Source: Deinococcales bacterium
Lineage (GTDB): Bacteria > Deinococcota > Deinococci > Deinococcales > JAAFIG01
Direction: 5' to 3'
NCBI GenBank assembly: GCA_025359505.1
Contig: JANYHH010000061.1
Coordinates: forward strand, 1-39,127
DNA: 39,127 nt
How positions within the stretch are numbered: the first letter of the stretch is position 1; every line of letters starts with the position of its first letter. The notes under the pieces were generated by a model, which saw only the letters and a list, made by a program, of their open reading frames with translations, did no database searches and was not told where the DNA came from. Positions 25,746 through 33,293 of this stretch are shown here, piece by piece. The position numbers were made by a program, and so were the translations under genes.

Positions 25746-27344
25746 TTACTGAATATATACACTGAGCATCACGCCGGGCGGAACCAGAACCTCGCGGGTG
25801 TAGACGCCAGATTGAGCCACATCAACCAAAGGCAGGTGACTGTAAGCCTTGATCTCGTTTGGGAAGGGAGAGATCAGTCGGAGCGTTGAAGCGAAGTCTT
25901 TACCGCCCAAAGCAGGAATTTTCCACTGGCTCGCCGCACTAAAATTCCTCGCTGGATAGCCGTACCCTTCGGGAACAGCCGCCGCGTCTGGGAGTGCAAG
26001 CATCCCTCCCCAGCGTCTGAAGGTGTCTTTGAAACCCGTCCCCCCAGACGCTTTGATGGCTGCGTCCAGAGCGTCAATGCCCGTTCCCTTGGCTTGAATT
26101 AAACGCGTAAAAATCTCAGTGCCGTACTGCTGGGCGAGGAACACGAGGAACGCTTGACCACCCTTGTAATAGTTTTGCAGACAATTTTTGTTTTGAATAG
26201 CGTTGCCAACCCTGCCTGAATTGTCGTTCAGCGAGCAGGCGTACCCGCTGGCGAACCAGCCATTGATCTCGAGACGGTTGAAGTACCCCGCTGGAAAACG
26301 GGAGGCAGAGACCGTGTAACCATAAGCTGAAGCCATCGCTTCATTTAGCCACGGCTCGAAGGTTTGATCTTTGCCGCGAACAACCGTGCGTTGATAGGCT
26401 TGAAACAGATGCGTTAACTCGTGAAGGTAAAGCCCGAAAAGCGGCGTGTACAGATCAACCAATTCACCATTGAAGCACTGCCCTTCGGGAATGCCCTGAC
26501 AAGCGAAGCGAGCGCTGTTGATAAACACCATCAAAGCACCGTTGCTGTTTTGGAAAGCCGCTGGAAAGCGCAACTCATCAAAGTTAAAGAAGTCCACGCT
26601 TCCTGTGGGGGCCATCACGTAATTGACATCCCGTGTCTGGGACGGGATAAGATCACTATTCGCAGCGGTCTGTGGATAATCTCCCCAAGGTCGCACCCCG
26701 AAATCCGCCAGATACTGCGGCAGCAATCCAAGGTACTGGGCTGATCCGAAGAACCCAGCAGCGAGGACTGAGAAGACACCGCGCAAGCGCGGATTCCACG
26801 ATTCATTGACCACCCAGAGCTTGTGGGTGAATCCCCCGGAGGTAACTTGCGCCCTTAAGGTAGCGGTGTAAGGACGGTAACTGACCTTTGTTGTCGTGAC
26901 GTTCTGTGGCACAGTCCAAGTCCGCTGCTGCGCTGTGGGCGGCTTGGGAAACTCGCCAGAAGGAACGACATCAGATGTGTCTGGGACGAATTTCGGGGGA
27001 GCGACCCGCTCGAGGTTTCCTCGTCCAATCCACTCCCCGCGCAATTCTTGTGCCTGTGCCGTGGCGTTGGTCAGTACGAGGGTCACATTATTGCTGTTTA
27101 AACCACTCAGTCTTATCTTCAGCGGTTGAGTGCTGGTGGTCGCGTTCTCGTAATTCCAGACACCCAGACCTGAGCCGATGTAGCGCTCGGTCTCAGCGCC
27201 GCACATCATACCCCTACAGGCCACCTGCAATTGAACGTTTGGTGAAGTACAGGCGCTCAGCGTTGTTAGGCTGAGTAGCAGTCCTAACCCAACTCGGTAA
27301 ACATTGCGTAAGAAACTACCAAGAAATGAGATTGAAGTTGCCAT
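25746..27344 (-). CDS. lipoprotein with a HExxH zinc-metallopeptidase-like domain
   Basis: A 532-residue protein. A signal peptide with lipobox LSAC (Cys near residue 32) indicates membrane anchoring. The N-terminal half is beta-rich. Near residue 310 stands LYLHELTHLFQAYQ, and about 20 residues later EPWLNEAMASAYGY. HELTH plus the downstream NEAMA matches the HExxH...E zinc site of the MA clan (M30/hyicolysin-like). It is thus probably an extracytoplasmic protease, although activity cannot be shown here. Only two CTCGAG sites lie in 1.6 kb, fewer than the local average. ATG 27344 has a -10 box 5 nt upstream. Confidence 0.82.
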   Translation of the reverse strand: MATSISFLGSFLRNVYRVGLGLLLSLTTLSACTSPNVQLQVACRGMMCGAETERYIGSGLGVWNYENATTSTQPLKIRLSGLNSNNVTLVLTNATAQAQELRGEWIGRGNLERVAPPKFVPDTSDVVPSGEFPKPPTAQQRTWTVPQNVTTTKVSYRPYTATLRAQVTSGGFTHKLWVVNESWNPRLRGVFSVLAAGFFGSAQYLGLLPQYLADFGVRPWGDYPQTAANSDLIPSQTRDVNYVMAPTGSVDFFNFDELRFPAAFQNSNGALMVFINSARFACQGIPEGQCFNGELVDLYTPLFGLYLHELTHLFQAYQRTVVRGKDQTFEPWLNEAMASAYGYTVSASRFPAGYFNRLEINGWFASGYACSLNDNSGRVGNAIQNKNCLQNYYKGGQAFLVFLAQQYGTEIFTRLIQAKGTGIDALDAAIKASGGTGFKDTFRRWGGMLALPDAAAVPEGYGYPARNFSAASQWKIPALGGKDFASTLRLISPFPNEIKAYSHLPLVDVAQSGVYTREVLVPPGVMLSVYIQ

Positions 27345-27349
27345 AATTC

Positions 27350-27355
27350 ACCGTA
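27350..27355 (-). promoter_or_regulatory. -10 element TACGGT, leaderless start
   Basis: On the minus strand TACGGT is followed by 5 nt and ATG 27344. It is the same hexamer as before usp (2608). Confidence 0.45.
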
Positions 27356-27464
27356 CCACTGTTTGAGAAACGGAGAACAATGAAGATGCCATTTCGCAGA
27401 CAAAACTAGGGTTTAATGAATGAATAATTTCAGTAATTATACTAAAATAATAGCCTAGCGGGTT

Positions 27465-27602
27465 TCACAGCGCTTTGACCTCGAGATTCAGCACGTCCTC
27501 CAGCAATACCCAGCATTTCTCGACGCTCAACTCTACGAGTAACAAGCGAATCATTTGATCCGCGAATAACTCGTTGTACGTCCGTCGCTTCGCACCATTC
27601 AT
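27465..27602 (-). CDS. possible small protein, 45 aa
   Basis: A frame from ATG 27602 (MNGAKRRTYNELFADQMIR) to TGA at 27465, ending VLLEDVLNLEVKAL. The composition is protein-like (basic N-terminus, helical Leu/Glu/Val C-terminus). There is no good ribosome site or -10 box, and an in-frame stop lies a few codons upstream. It could be a true microprotein or a gene remnant. Confidence 0.25.
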   Translation of the reverse strand: MNGAKRRTYNELFADQMIRLLLVELSVEKCWVLLEDVLNLEVKAL

Positions 27603-27744
27603 GCTGAACGCGAAATCTCACCCTCGAGCACCAGAAGAAGCACGACACCCGCTTTTACGAAAGTTACTCGCGTCGTGGCAGCAGATTTTGGCGTGCTGGG
27701 ATTGACTGATCCAATGAGATCCGAAGCGATTCTGCCTGAACCCG

Positions 27745-27782
27745 CAATAAAACGAAAAACCCCGCGCAGATGCGCGGGGTTT
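27745..27782 (-). terminator. Rho-independent terminator of the rplM-rpsI operon
   Basis: AAACCCCGCGC (27757-27767) and GCGCGGGGTTT (27772-27782) form a perfect 11-bp stem with a 4-nt loop. On the minus strand the T-rich TTTTCGTTTTATT follows. It lies 37 bp after the rpsI stop. Confidence 0.88.
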
Positions 27783-27818
27783 GAACTCGAGACTGAACGG
27801 CTCGAGGGGCTGTGCGGT

Positions 27819-28208
27819 TTAGCGCTTGCTGAACTGTGGTGCGCGGCGGGCCTTCTTCAGACCTGCCTTCTTGCTTTCGACCTCGCGGGAGTCACGGGTC
27901 AGCAATCCAGCGGGCTTCAATTTCGCACGGTTCTCAGAATCTAAACGCACCAAGGCCCTCGCCAGCCCGAGCTTGATCGCGTCAGACTGTCCGCCGGGGC
28001 CGCCGCCAGCGACGGTGATCGTCGCGTCGAAGCGTCCCAATGCACCCGTGACGCGCAGCGGCTCTAAGGCTTGCACGGCGCGGATGATGCCGCGAAAGTA
28101 ATCTTGGAAGTCTTTGCCGTTAACGGTGATCTTGCCCTCACCGTTGCGTAAGAAAACGCGGGCGATGCTGGCCTTGCGGCGGCCCGTGCCGTAGAAAGTT
28201 TCGATCAT
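27819..28208 (-). CDS. rpsI: 30S ribosomal protein S9
   Basis: 129 residues, normal for S9. It begins IETFYGTGRRKASIARVFL, has the family block VAGGGPGGQSDAIKLGLARA, and ends in the basic RRAPQFSKR tail that reaches toward the P-site tRNA. It lies directly after rplM (2-nt gap), the usual L13-S9 pair. The start is ATG 28208. No CTCGAG occurs in rpsI or rplM. Confidence 0.98.
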   Translation of the reverse strand: MIETFYGTGRRKASIARVFLRNGEGKITVNGKDFQDYFRGIIRAVQALEPLRVTGALGRFDATITVAGGGPGGQSDAIKLGLARALVRLDSENRAKLKPAGLLTRDSREVESKKAGLKKARRAPQFSKR

Positions 28209-28210
28209 GG

Positions 28211-28666
28211 TTACTTACCTTCCCTTTTGCCGAACGGGAATTCAATTTTCACGGGTTGCTGCGCGGCGTGCGGGTGAATCTCGTCTTTGTAGACTTTCAG
28301 GTGCGTGTGCAGTGTGCGCCCGAGGCGACCTTTGGGCAGCATGCCGAAAACGGCGTGTTCGATCACGCGCTCTGGGTGCTTTTGGAGCGCGACTTCGGCG
28401 CTTTCCAAGCGCAGACCGCCGGAGTAACCCGTGTAACGGGTGTACATCTTGCCCTGCATTTTGTTGCCGGTCAGCACGATCTGCGCGGCGTTCAAGACAA
28501 TCACGAAATCGCCGTTGGAAACGTTGGGGGTGTAATCGGGCTTGTGTTTGCCGCGAATCAAAGTAGCGATTTGCGTGGCCAGACGACCCAAGGTCATTCC
28601 GGCTGCGTCAATCACGACCCAGCGGGCAGCCTCAGCGTTGGTTGGGGGCATGTAAGTTTTGAACAC
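28211..28666 (-). CDS. rplM: 50S ribosomal protein L13
   Basis: 151 residues. The start is GTG 28666, preceded by GGAGG at 6 nt; a longer frame reaches 28792 but is unsupported. Family blocks are [50 protein letters not shown] and [12 protein letters not shown]. The sequence looks most like Thermus/Deinococcus L13. It is the first gene of the leftward rplM-rpsI pair and divergent from rplJ. Confidence 0.97.
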   Translation of the reverse strand: MFKTYMPPTNAEAARWVVIDAAGMTLGRLATQIATLIRGKHKPDYTPNVSNGDFVIVLNAAQIVLTGNKMQGKMYTRYTGYSGGLRLESAEVALQKHPERVIEHAVFGMLPKGRLGRTLHTHLKVYKDEIHPHAAQQPVKIEFPFGKREGK

Positions 28667-29086
28667 GTCTATCCTCCGACAGTCACGCGATGAGCTTGTT
28701 GCTCGAGCGCGTGTTGTGCCGCTTTGCCGCTCGAGCGTTGAGTCGGGGGACTCATTTACTCGAGGCGTGCCGGAAGGGCGCGTCCGGGGCATGAAGCTCT
28801 ACCAAGCGTTCAGGCCGACGAAGAATCTAGCACGAAGCGCTTACTCTTTACAAGTCGCGCACCGCTGTGATACCTTGCTCGAGCTGCCAAGATTTTGGCA
28901 ATACGCAAGTTTTTGCTTGCGGGCATCACAGACAGCGGGGGCTGCCAAGCTTAAAGTCCCTCCCCGCCGAGATGCGCGTCACGAGTCGCAAACTTTTTTG
29001 CCACCGAGTCCGCGTTTTCTCGAGGTCAGATTCTCGAGCCAAACGCGCTTTTTCGTTTGGCAGATCGTAAGAAGGAGGCTCAGAAA
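28667..29086. promoter_or_regulatory. 420-bp divergent region with hairpins; probable rplJ leader
   Basis: No gene is supported. The part before rplJ holds TGCCAA/TTGGCA (28885-28900, 4-nt loop), CGCAAG/CTTGCG (28904-28921, U-rich loop) and CCAAACG/CGTTTGG (29039-29060), followed by GGAGG. Long structured leaders before rplJ often mediate autoregulation by L10-L12. Here that is inference from position and hairpins. Six CTCGAG sites also lie in the gap. Confidence 0.5.
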
Positions 29087-29743
29087 GTGGCGAATCCCCG
29101 CAACACACAAACGCTCGAGGAATTACGCAGCGCCCTCAAAGGGCAGTCGAGCTTCTTCGTCGTGGATTACCAAGGCTTGCCCGCCAACGAAGTCGTCAAG
29201 TTGCGTAAGGAATTACGCGGCGTCGGTGCTTCGCTGATGGTTGCCAAGAACACCTTGATGCACAAAGCGCTCTCGGAGAACGGTTTCGAGATGCGCGACC
29301 TGTTTCACGGCCCCAGCGCTCTCGTGCTGGTCGGTGAGGATGCGGTCACACCCATCAAGACCCTGACGGAATTTGCGAAGAAGAACGACAAAGGCATCCC
29401 GAGCGGTAAAGGCGGCGTGCTGGACGGCGAGTATCTGGACGCCAAGAAGTTCGACGACATCTCCAAACTGCCCGGCAAGCAAGAGCTGCGCGGGATGGTT
29501 GTCGGCGTGCTGAGCGGCAAACTGCAAGAGTTCGTCGGTATCTTGGAAGCCAAAGTCGAGAAAGACGGCGGCGGCAGCTCGAGCGAAACAGCTCCAGCAG
29601 ATGCAGCACCAGTCGAGGCTGCACCAGCAGTCGAGGCGGCAGCGCCAGAAGCAGTAGCGGTCGAAGCCGCACCAGAAGCAGCCGCTGAACCCGAAGCCAC
29701 TGAACCCGAAGCCACTGAACCCGAAGCACCAGCCGAGTCCTAA
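29087..29743 (+). CDS. rplJ: 50S ribosomal protein L10 with acidic C-terminal extension
   Basis: 218 residues, longer than the usual 165-180. GTG 29087 follows GGAGG. The core is typical: [73 protein letters not shown] and the C-terminal helix that binds L7/L12 dimers. From about residue 170 the protein continues as an Ala/Glu/Pro-rich tail with a 15-bp repeat coding EPEAT (29685-29727). The extension is unusual and probably disordered. The gene is followed by rplL. Confidence 0.96.
   Translation: MANPRNTQTLEELRSALKGQSSFFVVDYQGLPANEVVKLRKELRGVGASLMVAKNTLMHKALSENGFEMRDLFHGPSALVLVGEDAVTPIKTLTEFAKKNDKGIPSGKGGVLDGEYLDAKKFDDISKLPGKQELRGMVVGVLSGKLQEFVGILEAKVEKDGGGSSSETAPADAAPVEAAPAVEAAAPEAVAVEAAPEAAAEPEATEPEATEPEAPAES
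29685..29727. repeat. 15-bp repeat in rplJ tail
   Basis: CTGAACCCGAAGCCA occurs at 29685 and 29700 and, incompletely, at 29715. It encodes the repeated EPEAT of the L10 tail. Confidence 0.75.
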
Positions 29744-29796
29744 ACCCGCTGTCAAAGCCCCTCGAGACTCGAGCGGGTCAAATAAGGAGAACCACC

Positions 29797-30168
29797 ATGG
29801 CTTTAGACATTGCCAGCATCAAAGAGCAACTTTCCGGCGCAACTATTCTGGAACTGAAATCCCTGATTGACGACCTCAAAGAGTCGTGGGGCGTGACCGC
29901 GATGGTCGCCGCCGGCCCAGCGGCCGCCGCTGGCCCAGCAGCCGTTGTCGAAGAGCAGACCGAGTTCGACGTGATCCTGAAAAGCATTGACGCCGCCAAG
30001 AAAATCGGCATCATCAAAGAAGTCCGCGCCATCACTGGTCTGGGCCTCGCCGAAGCCAAGAAGCTCACCGAAGACGGTGGCACGATCAAGGAAGCCGCGA
30101 ACAAAGAAGATGCTGCGAAGCTCAAGAAGCAGCTCGAGGACGCGGGCGCGGTTATCGAACTGAAATAA
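29797..30168 (+). CDS. rplL: 50S ribosomal protein L7/L12
   Basis: 123 residues. ATG 29797 follows AAGGAG. The N-terminal dimerisation domain ([20 protein letters not shown]), an Ala-rich hinge ([12 protein letters not shown]), and the C-terminal factor-binding domain ([20 protein letters not shown]) are all present. It forms the stalk with L10 and recruits translation factors. It follows rplJ after 53 nt containing two adjacent CTCGAG sites. Confidence 0.98.
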   Translation: MALDIASIKEQLSGATILELKSLIDDLKESWGVTAMVAAGPAAAAGPAAVVEEQTEFDVILKSIDAAKKIGIIKEVRAITGLGLAEAKKLTEDGGTIKEAANKEDAAKLKKQLEDAGAVIELK

Positions 30169-30184
30169 ATTTTTCACTGTTCGC

Positions 30185-30217
30185 AAAGGGGGGGCCGTTT
30201 CTGGCTCACCCTTTTTT
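30185..30217 (+). terminator. terminator after rplL
   Basis: AAAGGG...GCC pairs with GGC...CCCTTT around a GTTTCT loop, with mismatches in the middle, and TTTTTT follows. It lies 16 bp after the rplL stop. Confidence 0.65.
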
Positions 30218-30327
30218 GTGGCTCGAGACCAAAAATTCGTCAGGTACGTTCCTAACCGCGATCACCGCCCAGCCTGACGTTAAAAACTTAATGAATCTCG
30301 AGCCGCGCCGTCTCGAGTGCGCCTTGG

Positions 30328-30333
30328 TACACT
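30328..30333 (+). promoter_or_regulatory. -10 element TACACT, leaderless start of fabD
   Basis: TACACT lies 5 nt before ATG 30339, with no Shine-Dalgarno sequence. A CTCGAG lies 11 bp upstream of the hexamer. Confidence 0.55.
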
Positions 30334-30338
30334 CTGCC

Positions 30339-31253
30339 ATGCAAAAAATCGCCGCACTCTTCCCCGGTCAAGGCTCGCAAAGCGTTGGCATGACCCGCGA
30401 GTTTTTTGATGACAACGACAGCGCCAGATCGCTGCTCGAGCGGGCGTTTCAAGTGCTGCCGGGCTTGGAGACATTGATGTTTGATGGGCCAGAGGACGCG
30501 CTGAGACTGACGGAGAACGCGCAGCCCGCGCTCGTCGCTGGAAGCGTCGCCTGTTACCGCGCTTGGCGAGCGGCGACTGGCTTGACGCCTGATTTCGCGG
30601 CCGGTCACAGCCTCGGTGAGTTTTCTGCGCTCGTCGCCGCCCGAGCGCTCGAGTTCGACGATGCACTGCGGCTGGTGCGGGCGCGGGGGCATTACATGCA
30701 GGCGGCCGTACCTGTCGGGGAAGGCGCGATGGCAGCGGTCTTGAAGCTCAGTCTCGAGGCGATCCGTGAGGTGCTGTCCAGTATCGAGGGGGCGGAGGTG
30801 GCGAACCTCAACACGCCGGAGCAGACCGTGATCTCGGGATCGGTCGCGGGCGTGGCCGCTGCCACGGACGCACTGAAAGCCGCTGGTGCTCGAGTGATTC
30901 CGTTACAGGTCAGCGCCCCGTTTCACAGTTCATTGATGCAACCCGCTCGAGAGCGCTTTGAAAAGGATTTAGCCATCACCGAATTTCACGATTTTTACTT
31001 CCCAGTCGTGGCGAACGTCACCGCGCTCGAGAACACCGACGCGTCCCTGCTGCCGGATCTGCTGTCGCGTCAGGTCACGGGCAGCGTGCGTTGGGTGGAG
31101 AGCGTGCAGCGGCTAGCCGCTTTGGGCGTCACCGAGTTCATCGAGTTCGGGCCCGGCGCGGTGCTGACGGGCATGGTCAAACGCATCGTGCCAGATGCGG
31201 TGACATTCAATGTTTCAAACCCCGCGACGCTCGAAATGTATTTGCGGCGCTAA
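30339..31253 (+). CDS. fabD: malonyl-CoA:ACP transacylase
   Basis: 304 residues, normal for FabD. The N-terminal IAALFPGQGSQSVGM, the nucleophile elbow AGHSLGEFSALVAA (catalytic Ser near residue 90), and the late PFHSSLM with the catalytic His are all present. EFGPGAVLTGMVKRI ends the protein as in relatives. It loads malonyl groups onto acyl carrier protein in type II fatty acid synthesis. No other fab gene is adjacent, so it is apparently monocistronic. ATG 30339 was chosen over the long upstream extension on the basis of the -10 box and family start. Confidence 0.96.
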   Translation: MQKIAALFPGQGSQSVGMTREFFDDNDSARSLLERAFQVLPGLETLMFDGPEDALRLTENAQPALVAGSVACYRAWRAATGLTPDFAAGHSLGEFSALVAARALEFDDALRLVRARGHYMQAAVPVGEGAMAAVLKLSLEAIREVLSSIEGAEVANLNTPEQTVISGSVAGVAAATDALKAAGARVIPLQVSAPFHSSLMQPARERFEKDLAITEFHDFYFPVVANVTALENTDASLLPDLLSRQVTGSVRWVESVQRLAALGVTEFIEFGPGAVLTGMVKRIVPDAVTFNVSNPATLEMYLRR

Positions 31254-31321
31254 GCAACCCCGTTGTCTCATCAAAACTTGAGGGCTTATTTACTTAACGC
31301 TTCGCGCTCAGATTCTTGGAT

Positions 31322-31327
31322 TACAGT
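31322..31327 (+). promoter_or_regulatory. -10 element TACAGT, leaderless start
   Basis: TACAGT lies 7 nt before ATG 31335, with no Shine-Dalgarno sequence. Confidence 0.5.
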
Positions 31328-31334
31328 GTTCCCC

Positions 31335-31883
31335 ATGAAGAGAATTCTGATTTTGGCGGCGCTGGCCCTGAGCTTCACCTCCTGCTTCTATGTGGTTCGT
31401 CCCGTGAACAGTGATGGCAGTGTGACCTCGAGTGAACCCGCTCCAGCGCAGCAAAGCGGCGTATCTGTCTCGGTCAGTATCTCGTTCGGCGTGCAAGTCG
31501 GCAATGCGATTCAAAATTTCCAACCGACACGCGGCAACGGCGCAACTTACGGCATCGGTGAGCAAATCTCGCTGAGCCTGACCGCTCGAGAAGCTGGCTT
31601 TGTCACGCTGGTGATTTACAATCCATTTGAATACCGCAACGCAGAAATTCGTAACATTCCCGTCTCGAGGGGCCAGAACATCATTCCGCGCAATCTCGGC
31701 TTGACCGCCAGCGCACCCGCTGGCACGACGCGCTTTCGTGCGTTTTTCACACCGCAACCCAGCAACGTCTCGTTCCTGAACGGGTACGGCGAGCGCTACT
31801 TGGAAACCCAGACCTTCGCATACTTGGAGCCGTACCCAGTCCAGTCCCGCGATGTCAAAGAGGCGTTCTTGTACGTGCGCTGA
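31335..31883 (+). CDS. DUF4384-like lipoprotein
   Basis: 182 residues. The signal peptide MKRILILAALALSFTSC has its lipobox Cys at residue 17. After a Ser/Pro-rich linker comes a beta-sandwich domain with GIGEQISLSLTAREAGFVTL and VIYNPFEY, typical of DUF4384 proteins, and an aromatic C-terminal end. Probably anchored at the outer membrane face. DUF4384 has no assigned function. ATG 31335 is supported by the -10 box; the longer frame from 31263 would lose the signal peptide. A strong terminator follows. Confidence 0.78.
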   Translation: MKRILILAALALSFTSCFYVVRPVNSDGSVTSSEPAPAQQSGVSVSVSISFGVQVGNAIQNFQPTRGNGATYGIGEQISLSLTAREAGFVTLVIYNPFEYRNAEIRNIPVSRGQNIIPRNLGLTASAPAGTTRFRAFFTPQPSNVSFLNGYGERYLETQTFAYLEPYPVQSRDVKEAFLYVR

Positions 31884-31901
31884 ACACAACGCTCGAGTCA
31901 G

Positions 31902-31932
31902 AAAACGGAAGGTATGTTGCCTTCCGTTTTTT
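31902..31932 (+). terminator. Rho-independent terminator after the DUF4384-like gene
   Basis: AAAACGGAAGG (31902-31912) and CCTTCCGTTTT (31920-31930) form a perfect 11-bp stem with a 7-nt loop, followed by TT. It ends transcription before the MazG-like gene. Confidence 0.9.
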
Positions 31933-31949
31933 CGTGTCAATCTTCCTGC

Positions 31950-32267
31950 ATGACACTGAACGATTTGCAGCGCGATGTGGACGCGTACATCTCGCAATTC
32001 AAAGAGGGCTACTTCCCGCCGCTGGAAAACATGGTGCGCCTGTCCGAAGAGGTCGGCGAACTCGCCCGCGAGGTCACGCACCTGCACGGACACAAAAAGA
32101 AGAAGGAGAGCGAAGCGCCGAGCAGTGCGCTCGAGGAGATTGGCGACGTGCTGTTCGTGGTCACGTGCCTCGCCAATCAACTGGGTTTGAGCTTAGAGGA
32201 CGCGCTGCGTCAAACACTCGAGAAATACAATGTCAGGGATGCGAACCGTTGGACGAGGCTCGAGTAA
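31950..32267 (+). CDS. MazG-like nucleotide pyrophosphohydrolase
   Basis: 105 residues, a single MazG domain. Family metal-binding pairs are visible in RLSEEVGELAREV and LEEIGDVLFVVTCLAN (EExxE and ExxD). Members hydrolyse NTPs or dNTPs to the monophosphate and limit misincorporation; the substrate here is unknown. ATG 31950 was chosen because it starts the domain right after the terminator. A leading Met-Leu extension to 31914 would run through the terminator. There is no clear Shine-Dalgarno or -10 box. Confidence 0.87.
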   Translation: MTLNDLQRDVDAYISQFKEGYFPPLENMVRLSEEVGELAREVTHLHGHKKKKESEAPSSALEEIGDVLFVVTCLANQLGLSLEDALRQTLEKYNVRDANRWTRLE

Positions 32268-32432
32268 CCGCTGCTGGATGTAAACGATCTCGAGGTGTGC
32301 GCCAGTTACACCTTCAGAATCGCTTTCAGTTTTGACTCAGACGCTTACCCCGTAAAACCCGTACACTGCTCAGACCGTGATTCAAGATTTCATGCCTCGC
32401 CCTCGAGCCGAGCCGCTGCCAGTGGCTCGAGT

Positions 32433-32438
32433 TAAGAT
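32433..32438 (+). promoter_or_regulatory. -10 element TAAGAT, leaderless start
   Basis: TAAGAT lies 7 nt before ATG 32446, beginning next to a CTCGAG. A second box TACACT (32362-32367) lies 9 nt before an in-frame GTG at 32377. Confidence 0.45.
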
Positions 32439-32445
32439 ACCGCCC

Positions 32446-32856
32446 ATGAATTACGCGGCGCTGCTGGCAGTCTTGGTCGGATTGTCGCTGCTGTTTCCCG
32501 TGCTGGTCAGGCTGGCTCGCGAAGGCGGCGTGCCGCAGGCTAGCAGTATTGTCGCCGCCGTGTTGGGGGCGCTGTTCGTGCTGGCGTGGTTGCTGATCCG
32601 TGAGCGCGTGGGCCGCTACCGCGCCGTGACCACACGGGTGACGCGCATCAAGGAACGCGTGCTGGCTGCACCGGACGATATGGACGCGTATTTTGATGAC
32701 AGTGAGCATCTGGGGGATTTGCTGACCAGCATTGGTCGCAAACGCGAGGCCCTAGAGGTTTTTGAAACCTACCTCAGTTTGGAGCGCGGTCGCGGGCGTG
32801 ATCTACCGGGCTTGGAGCAACGCATGCAGCGCTTGCGCGATCATCTGGACGAATAG
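32446..32856 (+). CDS. hypothetical membrane protein with TPR-like C-terminus
   Basis: 136 residues. Two hydrophobic segments near the N-terminus (MNYAALLAVLVGLSLLFPV and IVAAVLGALFVLAWLL) are followed by a soluble helical tail (HLGDLLTSIGRKREALEVFE, then TYLSLERGRGRDLPGLEQRM). The tail's helix pair has a TPR-like pattern. No family name is certain. ATG 32446 is preferred because it begins the first membrane helix; GTG 32377 would add 23 residues. Confidence 0.65.
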   Translation: MNYAALLAVLVGLSLLFPVLVRLAREGGVPQASSIVAAVLGALFVLAWLLIRERVGRYRAVTTRVTRIKERVLAAPDDMDAYFDDSEHLGDLLTSIGRKREALEVFETYLSLERGRGRDLPGLEQRMQRLRDHLDE

Positions 32857-32903
32857 GGGTAGGCAATTGTGAAACCCTGAACGACGTCTTGACCACCAGC
32901 CTG

Positions 32904-32909
32904 TACAAT
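32904..32909 (+). promoter_or_regulatory. -10 element TACAAT, leaderless start
   Basis: TACAAT lies 8 nt before GTG 32918. There is no Shine-Dalgarno sequence. Confidence 0.5.
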
Positions 32910-32917
32910 AGCAAACC

Positions 32918-33109
32918 GTGAAAGCCTACAAAGGCGTGGTGCGTGACGGCGTGATTGTCCTCGAAGGCGCGAAGCTGCCGGAAGGCGCGGTCGTGACCGT
33001 GACGATTGGCGAGGGCGAGCTGCTGCGGGCTACGATCACCAGCGCGTTCACGCCACCTAAAAAAGAACGCAAGACGCGTATCAGACTGAATCCTCGCCCG
33101 ACCATGTGA
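32918..33109 (+). CDS. small DUF104/AF2212-like protein, 63 aa
   Basis: The start is GTG 32918. The first 32 residues (KAYKGVVRDGVIVLEGAKLP, then EGAVVTVTIGEG) look like the beta-rich DUF104/AF2212 antitoxin-like domain. The C-terminus is basic (KERKTRIRLNPRP). In other genomes such proteins can be antitoxins of PIN toxins, but no PIN gene is adjacent, so that role is not supported here. It might be an orphan or a DNA-binding relative. Confidence 0.6.
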   Translation: MKAYKGVVRDGVIVLEGAKLPEGAVVTVTIGEGELLRATITSAFTPPKKERKTRIRLNPRPTM

Positions 33110-33166
33110 CTCGAGGCGATCAGCGTCATGTCCATCAATCGTTGCCGTCCGCGCCGCAGACCTGCC

Positions 33167-33182
33167 CGCAACTCGAGTTGCG
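33167..33182. repeat. 16-bp perfect palindrome centred on CTCGAG
   Basis: CGCAACTCGAGTTGCG reads the same on both strands. It lies in the 184-bp gap before rsmI, which otherwise holds four CTCGAG sites and no supported gene. With a TCGA loop it could form a short hairpin. Confidence 0.7.
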
Positions 33183-33277
33183 CCGCGTCGCGGTCGTGCA
33201 AGTCTCGAGCGATGGTGTGTTTCGCTCCAGTTCGCGCTCAAGTCATACCCAACCCGTGATCCCTCGAGCCAAGCTGG

Positions 33278-33283
33278 TAAGCT
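33278..33283 (+). promoter_or_regulatory. -10 element TAAGCT before rsmI
   Basis: TAAGCT lies 10 nt before GTG 33294, slightly farther than the others. There is no clear Shine-Dalgarno sequence. Confidence 0.4.
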
Positions 33284-33293
33284 CAAAAGCGTC

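Larger units (their letters stand above)
27345..27756. other. largely gene-free stretch, AT-rich on the left
   Basis: About 410 bp between the peptidase-like lipoprotein and the rpsI terminator. The left part (27345-27460) is clearly richer in A+T than its surroundings. The only coding candidate is a 45-residue minus-strand frame (27465-27602). No RNA gene is recognised. Confidence 0.5.

Noticed and set aside
28659..29237. 192-aa forward frame through the rplJ leader
   Set aside because: Runs into rplJ out of frame; the leader has hairpins and a GGAGG serving GTG 29087, and no family match.
31308..32180. 290-aa open frame on the minus strand
   Set aside because: Covers the lipoprotein and MazG-like genes and crosses a strong terminator; composition is that of an antisense shadow.
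32889..32909. TTGACC as -35 for the small gene at 32918
   Set aside because: Only 9 bp from the TACAAT box, too short for a sigma-70 promoter.
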